Below are positions 46,551 to 55,291 of a stretch of DNA of 56,548 bases, piece after piece (the first letter of the stretch is position 1; the number at the start of each line of letters is the position of its first letter). A model generated the notes under the pieces. The model searched no databases and was not told where the DNA came from. It worked only from the letters and a program-made list of their open reading frames with translations. Where the stretch lies: positions 1 to 56,548 of the forward strand of contig JANMXI010000144.1 in the NCBI GenBank assembly GCA_031394735.1, in the 5' to 3' direction. The DNA is from TMP-86 sp031394735 (lineage in GTDB: Bacteria; Pseudomonadota; Gammaproteobacteria; Steroidobacterales; Steroidobacteraceae). Position numbers and translations under genes: made by a program.

Positions 46551-48196
46551 GCGCGGAAACTCCCCTTTTTCGGCAGCAACCTTCGATTTGGACGTTGTTT
46601 TCGTTTATCGTCTTGTCTGCCGTGGCTTGCGCCAGCTGTACCCAATCACCAAATGGCACCGCTCGCGAAGCAACAAGTCCGGATTTGGAACGGAAGACAT
46701 TGCACCGCGGCAGCGGAGGTGAACCCAGTTCCTTGGATCCAGCCCAAGCCCTCGACACATTTTCGTTTGAAATATTGCGCGACCTATTCGAAGGACTAAC
46801 GTCGGAGTCGCCCGATGGAACTGTCATTCCCGGCGCTGCTTCCTCGTGGACCATTTCCGAGTCCGGCCTCAGCTACGAATTTGAGATTCGATCAGATGCG
46901 AAATGGTCAGACGGAGAACCAGTTCGCGCACGGGATTTTGTAGTGGCATGGCAGAGGATTGTGGACCCCGCCAACGCTTCGCCAGTAGCCGATGTTTTAA
47001 GACCGATTAAGTTTGCGCCAGAAATCCTAAGCGGAAAGATGAACCCTGAAAAGCTTGGCGCTCGTGCTTTGAGCGACAAGAAACTAGTCGTCGAACTGGG
47101 GCGGCCGGCGCCCTATTTTCCGCAGATACTCGCGCACTCCGCAACATTTCCCACGAGAGGCGGAAATGCAAAACCGAGCGACACGATTGCAAAGTGGGTT
47201 TCAAATGGCCCATATGTGCTTTCGGCCTGGAGACCTGGCAGCGAAATTCGGCTGGAAAGAAACAGATTTTATTGGGACCGACAGAACGTACGAATTGATT
47301 CGATCGCGTACAGCCCAATAGCAAATGAGGACAGTGAATTTAGCCAGTACCGTAGCGGTCAATTAGATATAACAGCGAGCGTGCCACTCACAGCACTACC
47401 GATCATAAGGCATGATTTTCCAGCAGAACTACATATCGCGCCATTTCTTGGAGTCTATTATTACGCCTTAAATCTGCGTGCTGGCCCTCTCAGTTCGTCC
47501 GCAAAATTGCGACAAGCTCTTTCAATGGCGCTAGACCGAGAGACACTTCAAGAATCACTGTTGCCATTCGGGCAGGCACCCGCTTATGGATTCGTACCTC
47601 CGGGAACCTGGAACTTTGATAGCCAGTCATGGAACTGGAAGGAAACTTCTGTCGACGCGCGACATCAGATTGCCCGCGAGCTCTATGCACAAGCTGGGTA
47701 TTCACAGAAAAATCCATTGCGAGTACGACTGCTATTCAATATGAGCCCATCAATCAAACGCATGGCCGTGGCGGCAGCCGCAATGTGGACGCACAATTTA
47801 GGAGTAGAGACAGAACTGATTGACGAAGAATACAGGGTGTTTTTAGATTCAAGAAAGAAATCTAGAGATTGGGACGTAATTCGACTTGGATGGACAGCCG
47901 ATTTTAATGATGCTGCGAACTTCTTGGACACACTAAGATCATCGTCACCGAACAATGACTCAGGCTACAAAAACCCTGAGTTTGATCGGGTAATGAACCT
48001 GGCAGAAAATTCACCCGATGCGATGAAAAGAAAACTTCTGCTGGAGTCTGCTGAACGCATCGCGCTCAAAGACTACCCCGTTATTCCGCTGTATTTCTAT
48101 TCGTCCAAGCGAATGATTTCTCCCCGGGTGAGGGGTGCAAAAAGCAACCCTCTAAATCGACTCTATTCCAAGCACCTTTCAATAGCTGACGAATAA
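46547..48196 (+). CDS. Orphan oligopeptide-binding (OppA-like) lipoprotein
   Basis: A 549-residue SBP_bac_5 protein. The N-terminus has a hydrophobic segment and Cys residues (FIVLSAVACASC) that suggest a lipoprotein signal, although the lipobox is imperfect. The family blocks are present: EPSSLDPAQALDTFSFEILR, then DLFEGLTSESPDGTVIPGAA, RSDAKWSDGEPVRARDFVVA and WVSNGPYVLSAWRPGSEIRL, and RQALSMALDRETL. OppA/MppA proteins bind peptides for import or sensing. The start used is TTG at 46547, overlapped by a leader ORF. No permease or ATPase gene is adjacent. It is followed after 15 bp by a DUF6502-like gene. Codon use is more A+T-rich than in neighbouring core genes. Confidence 0.9.
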   Translation: MSAETPLFRQQPSIWTLFSFIVLSAVACASCTQSPNGTAREATSPDLERKTLHRGSGGEPSSLDPAQALDTFSFEILRDLFEGLTSESPDGTVIPGAASSWTISESGLSYEFEIRSDAKWSDGEPVRARDFVVAWQRIVDPANASPVADVLRPIKFAPEILSGKMNPEKLGARALSDKKLVVELGRPAPYFPQILAHSATFPTRGGNAKPSDTIAKWVSNGPYVLSAWRPGSEIRLERNRFYWDRQNVRIDSIAYSPIANEDSEFSQYRSGQLDITASVPLTALPIIRHDFPAELHIAPFLGVYYYALNLRAGPLSSSAKLRQALSMALDRETLQESLLPFGQAPAYGFVPPGTWNFDSQSWNWKETSVDARHQIARELYAQAGYSQKNPLRVRLLFNMSPSIKRMAVAAAAMWTHNLGVETELIDEEYRVFLDSRKKSRDWDVIRLGWTADFNDAANFLDTLRSSSPNNDSGYKNPEFDRVMNLAENSPDAMKRKLLLESAERIALKDYPVIPLYFYSSKRMISPRVRGAKSNPLNRLYSKHLSIADE

Positions 48197-48211
48197 GGAG
48201 GGCAAAAAGCC

Positions 48212-48964
48212 ATGGACCGGAAAAAGCCAACTCGAACTCGCAAACGCCAGCCACGAGCGATCGCAAATAAGCTGTATGCCAAATCTGCGGATCAAGTTCT
48301 TAAGGAATTGACTGCACTGCTTTCAAGTCTTGGCATCAGCGCAAAATTCAAATTGACAAAAATTACGGCGAATACCCTTTCAAAGAAATCGAGGGGATAC
48401 AGAAGCTCCTACGCTTCAGTTATTGGCGAGGTTCTTTCGTATTGGCATAGAGAACCTTTGTATCTCGACAAGTATGGGAACCCGAAAGCACTCCGACGGA
48501 CAGGAAGAGGCGCGTCGTTTCAATCGTTGGTTTCTATTGCGCTTCCCAGAGCGTCTGCAAAGCAGGTACTCGAGACACTAGAAGCCACTCAGTCGGTACA
48601 CTTGGACACAAATGGCCTTGTAACTCCTCTGAGACGGACGATTCAAGTCTTCAGCGACAAGGATCTCGCGATACTACATACGTTTATTGCACTCCGAGGC
48701 TTCGTTAGGACACTCCGACACAATCTAGACAGCCGTCCACTATCGACCGATCAGCTATTCCACCGAATCGCATGGAATGGAGATTTCAATAAAAAAGAAA
48801 TCGGACGGTTGAAGATCTGGGTGAACAAACATGGACAAAGTTTTCTTGAATCAATCGACGATTGGATGAAGACTCATTCAATACGCCGGCAAAACACAAC
48901 AAAGAGCGCGCTGGTCGCAGTCAAAGCTTCGATCGGAATTTACCTCTCGGTCGAACCGGACTAA
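48212..48964 (+). CDS. DUF6502-like protein B
   Basis: A 250-residue protein with the shared block VLSYWHREPLYLDKYGNPKA (Trp78, His79), then GRGASFQSLVSIALPRASAK and VLETLEATQSVHLDTNG, and a C-terminal ASIGIYLSVEP. It resembles DUF6502-like A and C but is diverged, and its lysine/arginine-rich N-terminus shows no clear helix-turn-helix. Start ATG follows AAGGAGGG, 15 bp after the peptide-binding gene, so the two form one operon. Role unknown; the pairing with a peptide-binding protein is the main hint. Confidence 0.7.
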   Translation: MDRKKPTRTRKRQPRAIANKLYAKSADQVLKELTALLSSLGISAKFKLTKITANTLSKKSRGYRSSYASVIGEVLSYWHREPLYLDKYGNPKALRRTGRGASFQSLVSIALPRASAKQVLETLEATQSVHLDTNGLVTPLRRTIQVFSDKDLAILHTFIALRGFVRTLRHNLDSRPLSTDQLFHRIAWNGDFNKKEIGRLKIWVNKHGQSFLESIDDWMKTHSIRRQNTTKSALVAVKASIGIYLSVEPD

Positions 48965-48975
48965 AATCCTCTTAC

Positions 48976-49863
48976 TTACGTTTTCCGTTTCAGGTTCTTG
49001 CGCAATGCCGAAGTGGATTGGTTGCTCTCTTGCGATATTTCATCGTCATAGTAATAGATCGTCACGCTTACACGCCGCGCGCTCGATTCCGATCGCCGTC
49101 TCGTCCTACGTTTCGACGAAGTATTAGGGAAGAGCGTCTCTTCGATGTTTGATAATAAATTCGCTCCTCGATTTGTCACTTCTTTTCGAATCAGTCCAAG
49201 ACTTTCAGACGAAACGCAATCAGCACCAATGGACACAACAAGTTTTGCAGTTGACTCACTTTTTAGATTTCCAATCATCGTAGCCAGGAGCTCGGAAACT
49301 CGATTTCCAATTGATTCGATCATTTCATTGTCAAGTCCTCTCGCAATCGCGATGGATGATCGAGCTCTAATTTTTTGATCCGGAAACATCTCAATCGCAT
49401 CAACGCGAATGAGCTCGTCCAAAATAGCCCTTACAGGGAGGCCTCCGCCATGACGTCGCACCAGTGATTCGAACGTTGAACCTCTCCCGAATACATTTAT
49501 TGTGGCTGGAACCCCATTTTGGTCCGCATATTTTGGATCTCGATGCCACGCACTCAATACTCGGTTTGTAAATTGGCCTCGATTGACGCCGACCAATCGA
49601 TCACGCTTACTGGACTTCAGAATCCGGGAAACAATTGTTCTAGATAGGCCAGTAGACGCGGAAATCCCTGAGATGTTTACTCGATTGGATTTCTCCAGCT
49701 GTAGTTTCGCGGCTGCTCTTACGACAGACTCTCGCAAAACCATTTCAATATCGGCAATACTCAAACCCATTAACAAAGCAAATTCGGATAAGGGGGCTGC
49801 AATCTTTTCGATTGAATCAAAAGCGCTAGTCCGCTGATCTCCAATTGACCGAATTCGTTTCAT
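48976..49863 (-). CDS. DUF6502-like protein C
   Basis: A 295-residue protein that converges on DUF6502-like B. An N-terminal helix-turn-helix is plausible: VNISGISASTGLSRTIVSRI (about residues 62-81). The family block follows: VLSAWHRDPKYADQNGVPAT (Trp106, His107), FGRGSTFESLVRRHGGGLPV and AILDELIRVDAIEMFPD. The C-terminus is basic (SSKRRTRRRSESSARR) and ends VTIYYYDDE. It keeps a clearer family pattern than B. I used the ATG at 49863; a TTG at 49878 is possible. Transcribed alone. Could regulate the two divergent operons, by analogy with its HTH-like segment. Confidence 0.75.
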   Translation of the reverse strand: MKRIRSIGDQRTSAFDSIEKIAAPLSEFALLMGLSIADIEMVLRESVVRAAAKLQLEKSNRVNISGISASTGLSRTIVSRILKSSKRDRLVGVNRGQFTNRVLSAWHRDPKYADQNGVPATINVFGRGSTFESLVRRHGGGLPVRAILDELIRVDAIEMFPDQKIRARSSIAIARGLDNEMIESIGNRVSELLATMIGNLKSESTAKLVVSIGADCVSSESLGLIRKEVTNRGANLLSNIEETLFPNTSSKRRTRRRSESSARRVSVTIYYYDDEISQESNQSTSALRKNLKRKT

Positions 49864-50037
49864 GGCCTTTGGAACCAATAATCTTGGTGGGTCAAGCGGG
49901 TAATTCCGTTGTTTTTAAAATTTCAATTAAAATTCAAACTACCAATTCGAGAGCGCACATGAAGACAGCATTTATAGGTCGTCACTTGACCAGCTCAGAG
50001 CGCTAACAGGAAACAGACCCTCAAATTAGCAAGCGCT

Positions 50038-51141
50038 ATGCAGGCCATTCACTCCCACCTCCTCCGCCCCCTAAAAGGCGGCTCCCCGAGCCTGATCGTC
50101 ATCTTCGCGATCGGTCTTACGATTGCCGAGAGTGCAGGCTGGTTCGGGTTGGCGCTGGGTCTGATTCTTCTATCCTGGTACTCGAAGTATGCCTTCATCC
50201 TGTTCGACCACGTCGTCAGCGGGGTCGAGGAACCGCCGGCGCTCGACATTCAAATGGTCAATCCCGCCAACGAGCAACGACCCTTGGCGATGCTGTGTAT
50301 TTTGGCGGGAATGTATTGGCTCTGTCACGCGCTCTCCACCTTCGTGGCCGGATGGGCGGGCGGAGTCGCTGCGGGCGTGTTTCTCTTTTGTTTGCCTGCT
50401 AGCGCGGCTGTGTTGGGTTTGGAGTCCAATGTATTCATGGCGCTCAACCCTGCGACCTGGTTTCGCATCGTGGCGGGCCTGCGCGGTTTGTACCTCGTGC
50501 TGATCGCCCTGATCGCCGTTTATGTGTTCTTAATCATAGAGATATCGCGGTTTGAGCTGTGGCGGCCGGTGCAGCTTAGTCTGCTGCTGTTCTGCGGTTT
50601 GTCGATCTTCAGCCTGCTGGCTGGCTTCTTATATGAACGGCGCGACGAAGTGGGCATGGAAGTGGTCCATTCGCCGGAAAAGACCGAGGCACGCAAGGTA
50701 GCTGTCGATATGACGGCGGCTGCGAAACTGGTCGACACGGCGTATGGTCAGGTACGTTCCAGCCAGCATGTCGAGGCCTGGAAGACCTTGTCCGATTGGC
50801 TGAATTCGCGTGGTCACGACCTGAATGATTACGAGTGGTTGTCCGGGCGGATCGACACCTGGGGCGATCAGCGCTATCTCAACCGGATCGCGGAGGAATA
50901 TGTAGATCGGTTGATGGCAACGAACCGCAACAGCTTGGCCTTGGAAGTGGCGGGCCGCGCACTCAAACGCGACGCGAAATTCCGCCCGAGGTCGGCGCAG
51001 GCGACACTGCGGCTCGCACACATCGCGGCAAGTGGCGGCGCTTCCCGCACGGCTCGCACCTTGCTTGAAGACTTTGCAAAACGATTCGAGGGGAGCCCGG
51101 AAGTCGGCGCGGCCGAGATCTTGGCTCAACGATTGGCGTAG
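50038..51141 (+). CDS. Multi-pass membrane protein with TPR-like tail
   Basis: A 367-residue protein. The first 200 residues hold about five or six transmembrane helices (SLIVIFAIGLTIAESAGWFG, PLAMLCILAGMYWLCHALST, GVAAGVFLFCLPASAAVLGL, GLYLVLIALIAVYVFLIIEI, LLLFCGLSIFSLLAGFLY). The cytoplasmic end is helical and resembles a tetratricopeptide repeat (SSQHVEAWKTLSDWLNSRGH, RTARTLLEDFAKRFEGSPEV). It starts the GC-rich core again after the A+T-rich island. No family is recognised. It lies 137 bp before the ATP-grasp gene and may or may not belong with that cluster. Confidence 0.75.
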   Translation: MQAIHSHLLRPLKGGSPSLIVIFAIGLTIAESAGWFGLALGLILLSWYSKYAFILFDHVVSGVEEPPALDIQMVNPANEQRPLAMLCILAGMYWLCHALSTFVAGWAGGVAAGVFLFCLPASAAVLGLESNVFMALNPATWFRIVAGLRGLYLVLIALIAVYVFLIIEISRFELWRPVQLSLLLFCGLSIFSLLAGFLYERRDEVGMEVVHSPEKTEARKVAVDMTAAAKLVDTAYGQVRSSQHVEAWKTLSDWLNSRGHDLNDYEWLSGRIDTWGDQRYLNRIAEEYVDRLMATNRNSLALEVAGRALKRDAKFRPRSAQATLRLAHIAASGGASRTARTLLEDFAKRFEGSPEVGAAEILAQRLA

Positions 51142-51278
51142 CCTGATCCCGGCGCACCGGAAAGGTGCCTGAAGCGCCTTAAGTTGGTGCGGATCTTTTG
51201 CGCTTGGCGATTCAGTTACCGCCGTGACTAGTGTTAGATTAACCCTGGAATTCAAGCAAGTTGAGGCAAGGGGGTTTG

Positions 51279-52694
51279 TTGGCAGCGGCACCGTATAACG
51301 AGATGATCGAGCGCACAGGCGGCGAACGCGGCCATTACAAGCGCTATGCGGAATGGCTGACAAATCAGCCAGCCTCGCAGCTTGCCCAGAAGCGCGCGGA
51401 AGCAGACGCCTTGTTTCATCGGGTCGGCATCACCTTTGCCGTGTATGGCCAGGAAGAAGGCACCGAACGCCTGATCCCCTTCGATATCGTGCCCCGAGTT
51501 CTGCCCTCCGATGAATGGGTTCGGTTGGAGACCGGACTCAAACAGCGCGTGCGTGCGCTTAATGCCTTCATTCACGACATTTACCACGACCAGGCGATCC
51601 TGAAGTCCGGAATCATTCCGGCCGAACAGGTGCTGTGCAATCCGCAGTACCGGCCTGAGATGCAGGGTGTCGACGTGCCGGGCGGCATCTATGCGCATAT
51701 CGCCGGCATCGACATCGTGCGCGACGACGCGGGCGAGTTCCGAGTTCTGGAAGACAACCTGCGCGTGCCCTCGGGTGTCTCCTACATGCTGGAGAACCGC
51801 AAAATGATGATGCGGCTCTTTCCGGAGCTGTTTTCCTCGCATCGCATTGCACCAGTGGATCATTACCCGGACGTTTTGCTAGAAAATCTGCGCAGCGTTG
51901 CGCCCACCGGTGTTGCCGATCCGACCGTGGCCGTGCTCACGCCTGGCGCGAACAATAGCGCTTACTTCGAGCACGCCTTTCTCGCGCAGCAGATGGGCGT
52001 CGAACTGGTCGAAGGCCAGGACTTGTTCGTGCGCGACGAATCGGTATTCATGCGAACCACGCAGGGTCCGCAGCGCGTGGATGTCATCTACCGTCGCATC
52101 GATGACGACTTTCTGGATCCGCTGGCGTTTCGGCCCGACACCATGTTGGGTGTGCCGGGACTGCTGACGGCGTATCGCGCCGGGCGCATCACCATTGCCA
52201 ACGCCATCGGCACCGGCGTCGCTGATGACAAGTCCATCTATCCGTTCGTGCCCGAGATGATCCGCTTCTACCTGGGTCAGGCGCCCATCATTGCCAACGT
52301 GCACACCTGGCAACTGCGTCGCAAGGAGGACCTTGAGTACGTGCTGGCCAATCTGCCGGATCTCGTCGTCAAGGAAGTCCATGGCGCGGGTGGTTACGGC
52401 ATGCTCATCGGGCCGGCAGCGAGCACGGCGGAGATCGAGGCATTCCGCCGGCAGATCATCGCCACTCCCGAGCGTTACATCGCGCAGCCGACGCTGGCGC
52501 TGTCCACGTGCCCGACGTTCGCGGAAGGCGGTCTCGCACCGCGGCATATCGACCTACGCCCCTTCGTCCTGTCGGGCAAGGAAGTGACCATCGTTCCGGG
52601 CGGCTTGACGCGGGTCGCGCTGCGCGAAGGCTCGCTGGTGGTGAACTCTTCGCAGGGCGGCGGAACCAAAGACACCTGGGTGCTGGAGAGCTGA
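51279..52694 (+). CDS. Circularly permuted ATP-grasp type 2 protein
   Basis: About 471 residues of the CP_ATPgrasp family (DUF404/DUF407). Blocks visible are FDIVPRVLPSDEWVRLETGL, YRPEMQGVDVPGGIYAHIAG, LEDNLRVPSGVSYMLENRKM, DVIYRRIDDDFLDPLAF and DLVVKEVHGAGGYGMLIGPA. The fold should join a carboxylate to an amine with ATP, possibly making a peptide tag. The start is a TTG at 51279 after GGGGG; other starts in 51261-51303 are possible. Its stop overlaps the alpha-E start by one base. It is first in the Anbu cluster. Confidence 0.9.
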   Translation: MAAAPYNEMIERTGGERGHYKRYAEWLTNQPASQLAQKRAEADALFHRVGITFAVYGQEEGTERLIPFDIVPRVLPSDEWVRLETGLKQRVRALNAFIHDIYHDQAILKSGIIPAEQVLCNPQYRPEMQGVDVPGGIYAHIAGIDIVRDDAGEFRVLEDNLRVPSGVSYMLENRKMMMRLFPELFSSHRIAPVDHYPDVLLENLRSVAPTGVADPTVAVLTPGANNSAYFEHAFLAQQMGVELVEGQDLFVRDESVFMRTTQGPQRVDVIYRRIDDDFLDPLAFRPDTMLGVPGLLTAYRAGRITIANAIGTGVADDKSIYPFVPEMIRFYLGQAPIIANVHTWQLRRKEDLEYVLANLPDLVVKEVHGAGGYGMLIGPAASTAEIEAFRRQIIATPERYIAQPTLALSTCPTFAEGGLAPRHIDLRPFVLSGKEVTIVPGGLTRVALREGSLVVNSSQGGGTKDTWVLES

Positions 52695-53638
52695 TGCTAA
52701 GCCGCACCGCCGATCACTTGTATTGGATGTCCCGCTACATCGAGCGCGCCGAAAGTCTGGCGCGGCTGGTGGATGCGCATTACCGCATGTCGTTGCTCCC
52801 GCATCTGCCCGAAGCGCTGGAGTCCTCGCTGCGCTCGACCATGGTCGCCTTGCGTGTGGACCGGGCTTATCGCGAGAAGCGCGAAAAGATCACGCCGCGC
52901 ATGGTGTTCGACTTTCTGACCATCGACCGGGAATACAGCGGCAGCATTTTGAACTGCCTGCGCTCCGCGCGCGAGAATGCGCGTGCCGTTCGTGGCTCGC
53001 TCACTTCGGAGTTGTGGGAGACGCTGAACGCCACCTGGCTGGACGCACGCTCGATGACGGCGCGCCGCTCCGCGGCCACCGACACCGGTCAATTCGTCGA
53101 GTGGGTGAAGGAACGGTCGCATCTGACGCGCGGCGTGACCATCGGCACGATGATGCGCGATGAAGCGTTTCACTTCACGCGCATCGGCGCCTTTCTCGAG
53201 CGCGGCGACAACACGGCGCGACTGTTGACGGCGCATCAGGAAGATCTCATGCCGGGCGCGGATGCCGGCGCAGTTCCGGATCCTTTCGAATGGAGTGTGT
53301 TGCTGCGCTCGCTGTCGGCCTTCGAGGTCTACCGCAAGGTCTACCGCAGCGTCATTACGCCGGTCAAAGTCGCGGAGATGCTGATCCTGCGCGACGACAT
53401 GCCGCGCTCGTTGCTGCGCTGTTCGAAAGAGGTGTACGCCAATCTGAAATCGGTGGCGAACGACCAATCCACGGAGACCGAGCGGCGCGCCGGTGAAATC
53501 CACGCGCGACTGCATTTCGGTCGCATGGAGGACCTGACGGGCGGCGGACTGCCGGTATTTCTTGAAGATTTCCTTGATCGATTGGCGGACCTCGGCAATC
53601 GAATCGCATCCGACTTCCTGGTACCCGCGGGAGCATAA
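52694..53638 (+). CDS. Alpha-E domain protein
   Basis: A 314-residue all-helical protein: MLSRTADHLYWMSRYIERAE, DFLTIDREYSGSILNCLRSA, RENARAVRGSLTSELWETLN and GTMMRDEAFHFTRIGAFLER. This is the alpha-E family, always met beside circularly permuted ATP-grasp and transglutaminase genes. It may bind the product or couple the enzymes. It overlaps the previous gene by one base (TGATG) and lies four bases before the transglutaminase. Confidence 0.92.
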   Translation: MLSRTADHLYWMSRYIERAESLARLVDAHYRMSLLPHLPEALESSLRSTMVALRVDRAYREKREKITPRMVFDFLTIDREYSGSILNCLRSARENARAVRGSLTSELWETLNATWLDARSMTARRSAATDTGQFVEWVKERSHLTRGVTIGTMMRDEAFHFTRIGAFLERGDNTARLLTAHQEDLMPGADAGAVPDPFEWSVLLRSLSAFEVYRKVYRSVITPVKVAEMLILRDDMPRSLLRCSKEVYANLKSVANDQSTETERRAGEIHARLHFGRMEDLTGGGLPVFLEDFLDRLADLGNRIASDFLVPAGA

Positions 53639-53642
53639 CGAT

Positions 53643-54443
53643 ATGCAATTGCACATTCGTCACGAGACCCTCTACCGCTACGAACGCCCCGTGAAATACA
53701 GCGTGCAAAGCCTGCACCTGACGCCACGCCGCGATGGTACGCAGCGAGCGCTAAGCTGGAACATCAACGCGCCGGGCCGGCGGCTGGAGCAGGTTGACGC
53801 GCACGGCAATGTCTCGCATCTGCTGACCATCGAAGAACCGCATCGCGAAATTCGCATCATGGTCAGCGGCGTGGTGGAGACATTGGATACCGAAGCGCGC
53901 CAGGATGACGGTCCTCTGTCGCACCTGGCTTATCTTGCGCCAACCTTGCTGACCTCTCCAAACAACGATATCCGCGACTTCGCACAATTGGAAATGAAGC
54001 AGTCAAGTGATCCCGACGAACGCGCCACGCTGCTCGCTGCCGCCGTGCATAAGGCCGTGCGTTACAAGTCCGGCACCAGCGAAGTGCAAGACAGCGCCGC
54101 CGATGTGTTCAAGAAAGGTGTGGGCGTCTGCCAGGATCACGCGCATGTGTACATCGCTTCGTGCCGTTCGATCGGCATTCCGGCGCGCTACGTCAGTGGC
54201 TATCTGTACACCGGCGACATGAACGACGTTGCCAGTCACGCCTGGGTCGATGTCTGGCTCGGTGAGGAAAAAGGCTGGCGCAGCATGGATGTCACGCATC
54301 AGCGCCCCGCCACGCGGACTTATTGCCGGCTGGCCGTGGGACGGGATTATCTGGACGCAGCGCCCGTGCGCGGAGTCCGTCAGGGCGGCGGCGGCGAGAA
54401 AATGGAGGCCACCGTTCTGGTGGCGGACTCAGCACAGCAATAG
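53643..54443 (+). CDS. Transglutaminase-like cysteine protease
   Basis: A 266-residue protein with the bacterial transglutaminase N-domain (MQLHIRHETLYRYERPVKYS) and core. The triad looks complete: Cys163 in GVCQDHAHVY, His199 in SHAWVDVWLG and Asp216 in SMDVTHQRP. The ATG at 53643 follows the alpha-E stop by four bases. In the Anbu cluster it may form or cleave isopeptide-type bonds, acting on the tag made by the ATP-grasp enzyme. Whether it is ligase or protease is unknown. Confidence 0.93.
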   Translation: MQLHIRHETLYRYERPVKYSVQSLHLTPRRDGTQRALSWNINAPGRRLEQVDAHGNVSHLLTIEEPHREIRIMVSGVVETLDTEARQDDGPLSHLAYLAPTLLTSPNNDIRDFAQLEMKQSSDPDERATLLAAAVHKAVRYKSGTSEVQDSAADVFKKGVGVCQDHAHVYIASCRSIGIPARYVSGYLYTGDMNDVASHAWVDVWLGEEKGWRSMDVTHQRPATRTYCRLAVGRDYLDAAPVRGVRQGGGGEKMEATVLVADSAQQ

Positions 54444-54468
54444 GCATTCTCGTGTAATATTTGCGGCC

Positions 54469-55194
54469 ATGACTTACTGTGTCGGCCTGCTCGTCGACAC
54501 TGGCTTGGTTTTATTGTCCGATTCGCGGACCAACGCCGGTGTCGATCAAATCAATACCTTCCGCAAGATGGCCACCTTCGTTCTCCCCGGGGAGCGCGCG
54601 CTGGTGCTGTTGACTGCAGGCAATCTTGCGATCACTCAAGCGGTGATCAACCTGCTGCATGAAACGCCCAACGACAAGGAGCCTGCCCGGATCTATCGCG
54701 TCAAGAACATGTTTGAGGCGGCGCGCGTGGTCGGCGATGCATTGCGCGAAATTCACGACCGTGATGCCGAAGCCCTGGAAAAGCAGGGCCATGAATTCAA
54801 CGCCACGTTCATCTTGGGCGGTCAAATTCGTGGTGAACCACCGCGTCTGTTCAACATTTATTCGGCAGGCAATTTCATCGAATCGACGATGGATACCAAC
54901 TACTTCCAGATCGGTGAGTCTAAGTACGGTAAGCCGATCATCGATCGGGTGGTTGCGCGCAGCAGTTCGCTGGCTCAGGCCGCCAAATGCGCACTCGTGT
55001 CGATGGACTCGACCATGCGCTCGAATCTATCCGTGGGACCGCCGTTGGATCTCGCGATCATCCGTCGTGATGAATTCAAGCTGCACACGCACCTGAGCAT
55101 AGACACCAGTCATCCGTACTTTGCGATGATTCGCACGCGCTGGGGCGCGGCCCTGAAAGAAGTGTTCAGTGAGTTGCCCGATCCTAAATGGTAG
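54469..55194 (+). CDS. Anbu (proteasome-type Ntn peptidase)
   Basis: A 241-residue Ntn-hydrolase of the Anbu (ancestral beta subunit) family. The second residue is Thr (MTYCVGLLVDTGLVLLSDSR), so after Met removal Thr is the likely nucleophile, without a propeptide. The Lys in FRKMATFVLPGE fits the usual catalytic lysine. NATFILGGQIRGEPPRLFNI is the second conserved block. It is longer than HslV (about 175) and lacks an HslU gene nearby. It is fourth in the ATP-grasp/alpha-E/transglutaminase/Anbu order recognised in many bacteria. Its physiological substrate is unresolved. Confidence 0.93.
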   Translation: MTYCVGLLVDTGLVLLSDSRTNAGVDQINTFRKMATFVLPGERALVLLTAGNLAITQAVINLLHETPNDKEPARIYRVKNMFEAARVVGDALREIHDRDAEALEKQGHEFNATFILGGQIRGEPPRLFNIYSAGNFIESTMDTNYFQIGESKYGKPIIDRVVARSSSLAQAAKCALVSMDSTMRSNLSVGPPLDLAIIRRDEFKLHTHLSIDTSHPYFAMIRTRWGAALKEVFSELPDPKW

Positions 55195-55229
55195 GGATCC
55201 TGGCGAGGCGAAGGCCTCCAATGCCAAGG

Positions 55230-55262
55230 CCGGCTCACGCGTGGGGTAAACGCGCGAACCGG
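55230..55262. terminator. Imperfect hairpin between convergent genes
   Basis: CCGGCTCACGCGT (55230-55242) pairs with ACGCGCGAACCGG (55250-55262), two mismatches, seven-base loop. It lies between the convergent Anbu and BON genes. No T-run, so a terminator role is possible but weak. Confidence 0.3.
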
Positions 55263-55291
55263 CCACCTTGCCGGCGGGGGAACCGGTCAGC

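Noticed and set aside
54469..55194. HslV or archaeal-type proteasome beta subunit
   Set aside because: The length, gene neighbours and N-terminal MTYCVGLL fit Anbu; no HslU or ATPase ring gene is nearby.
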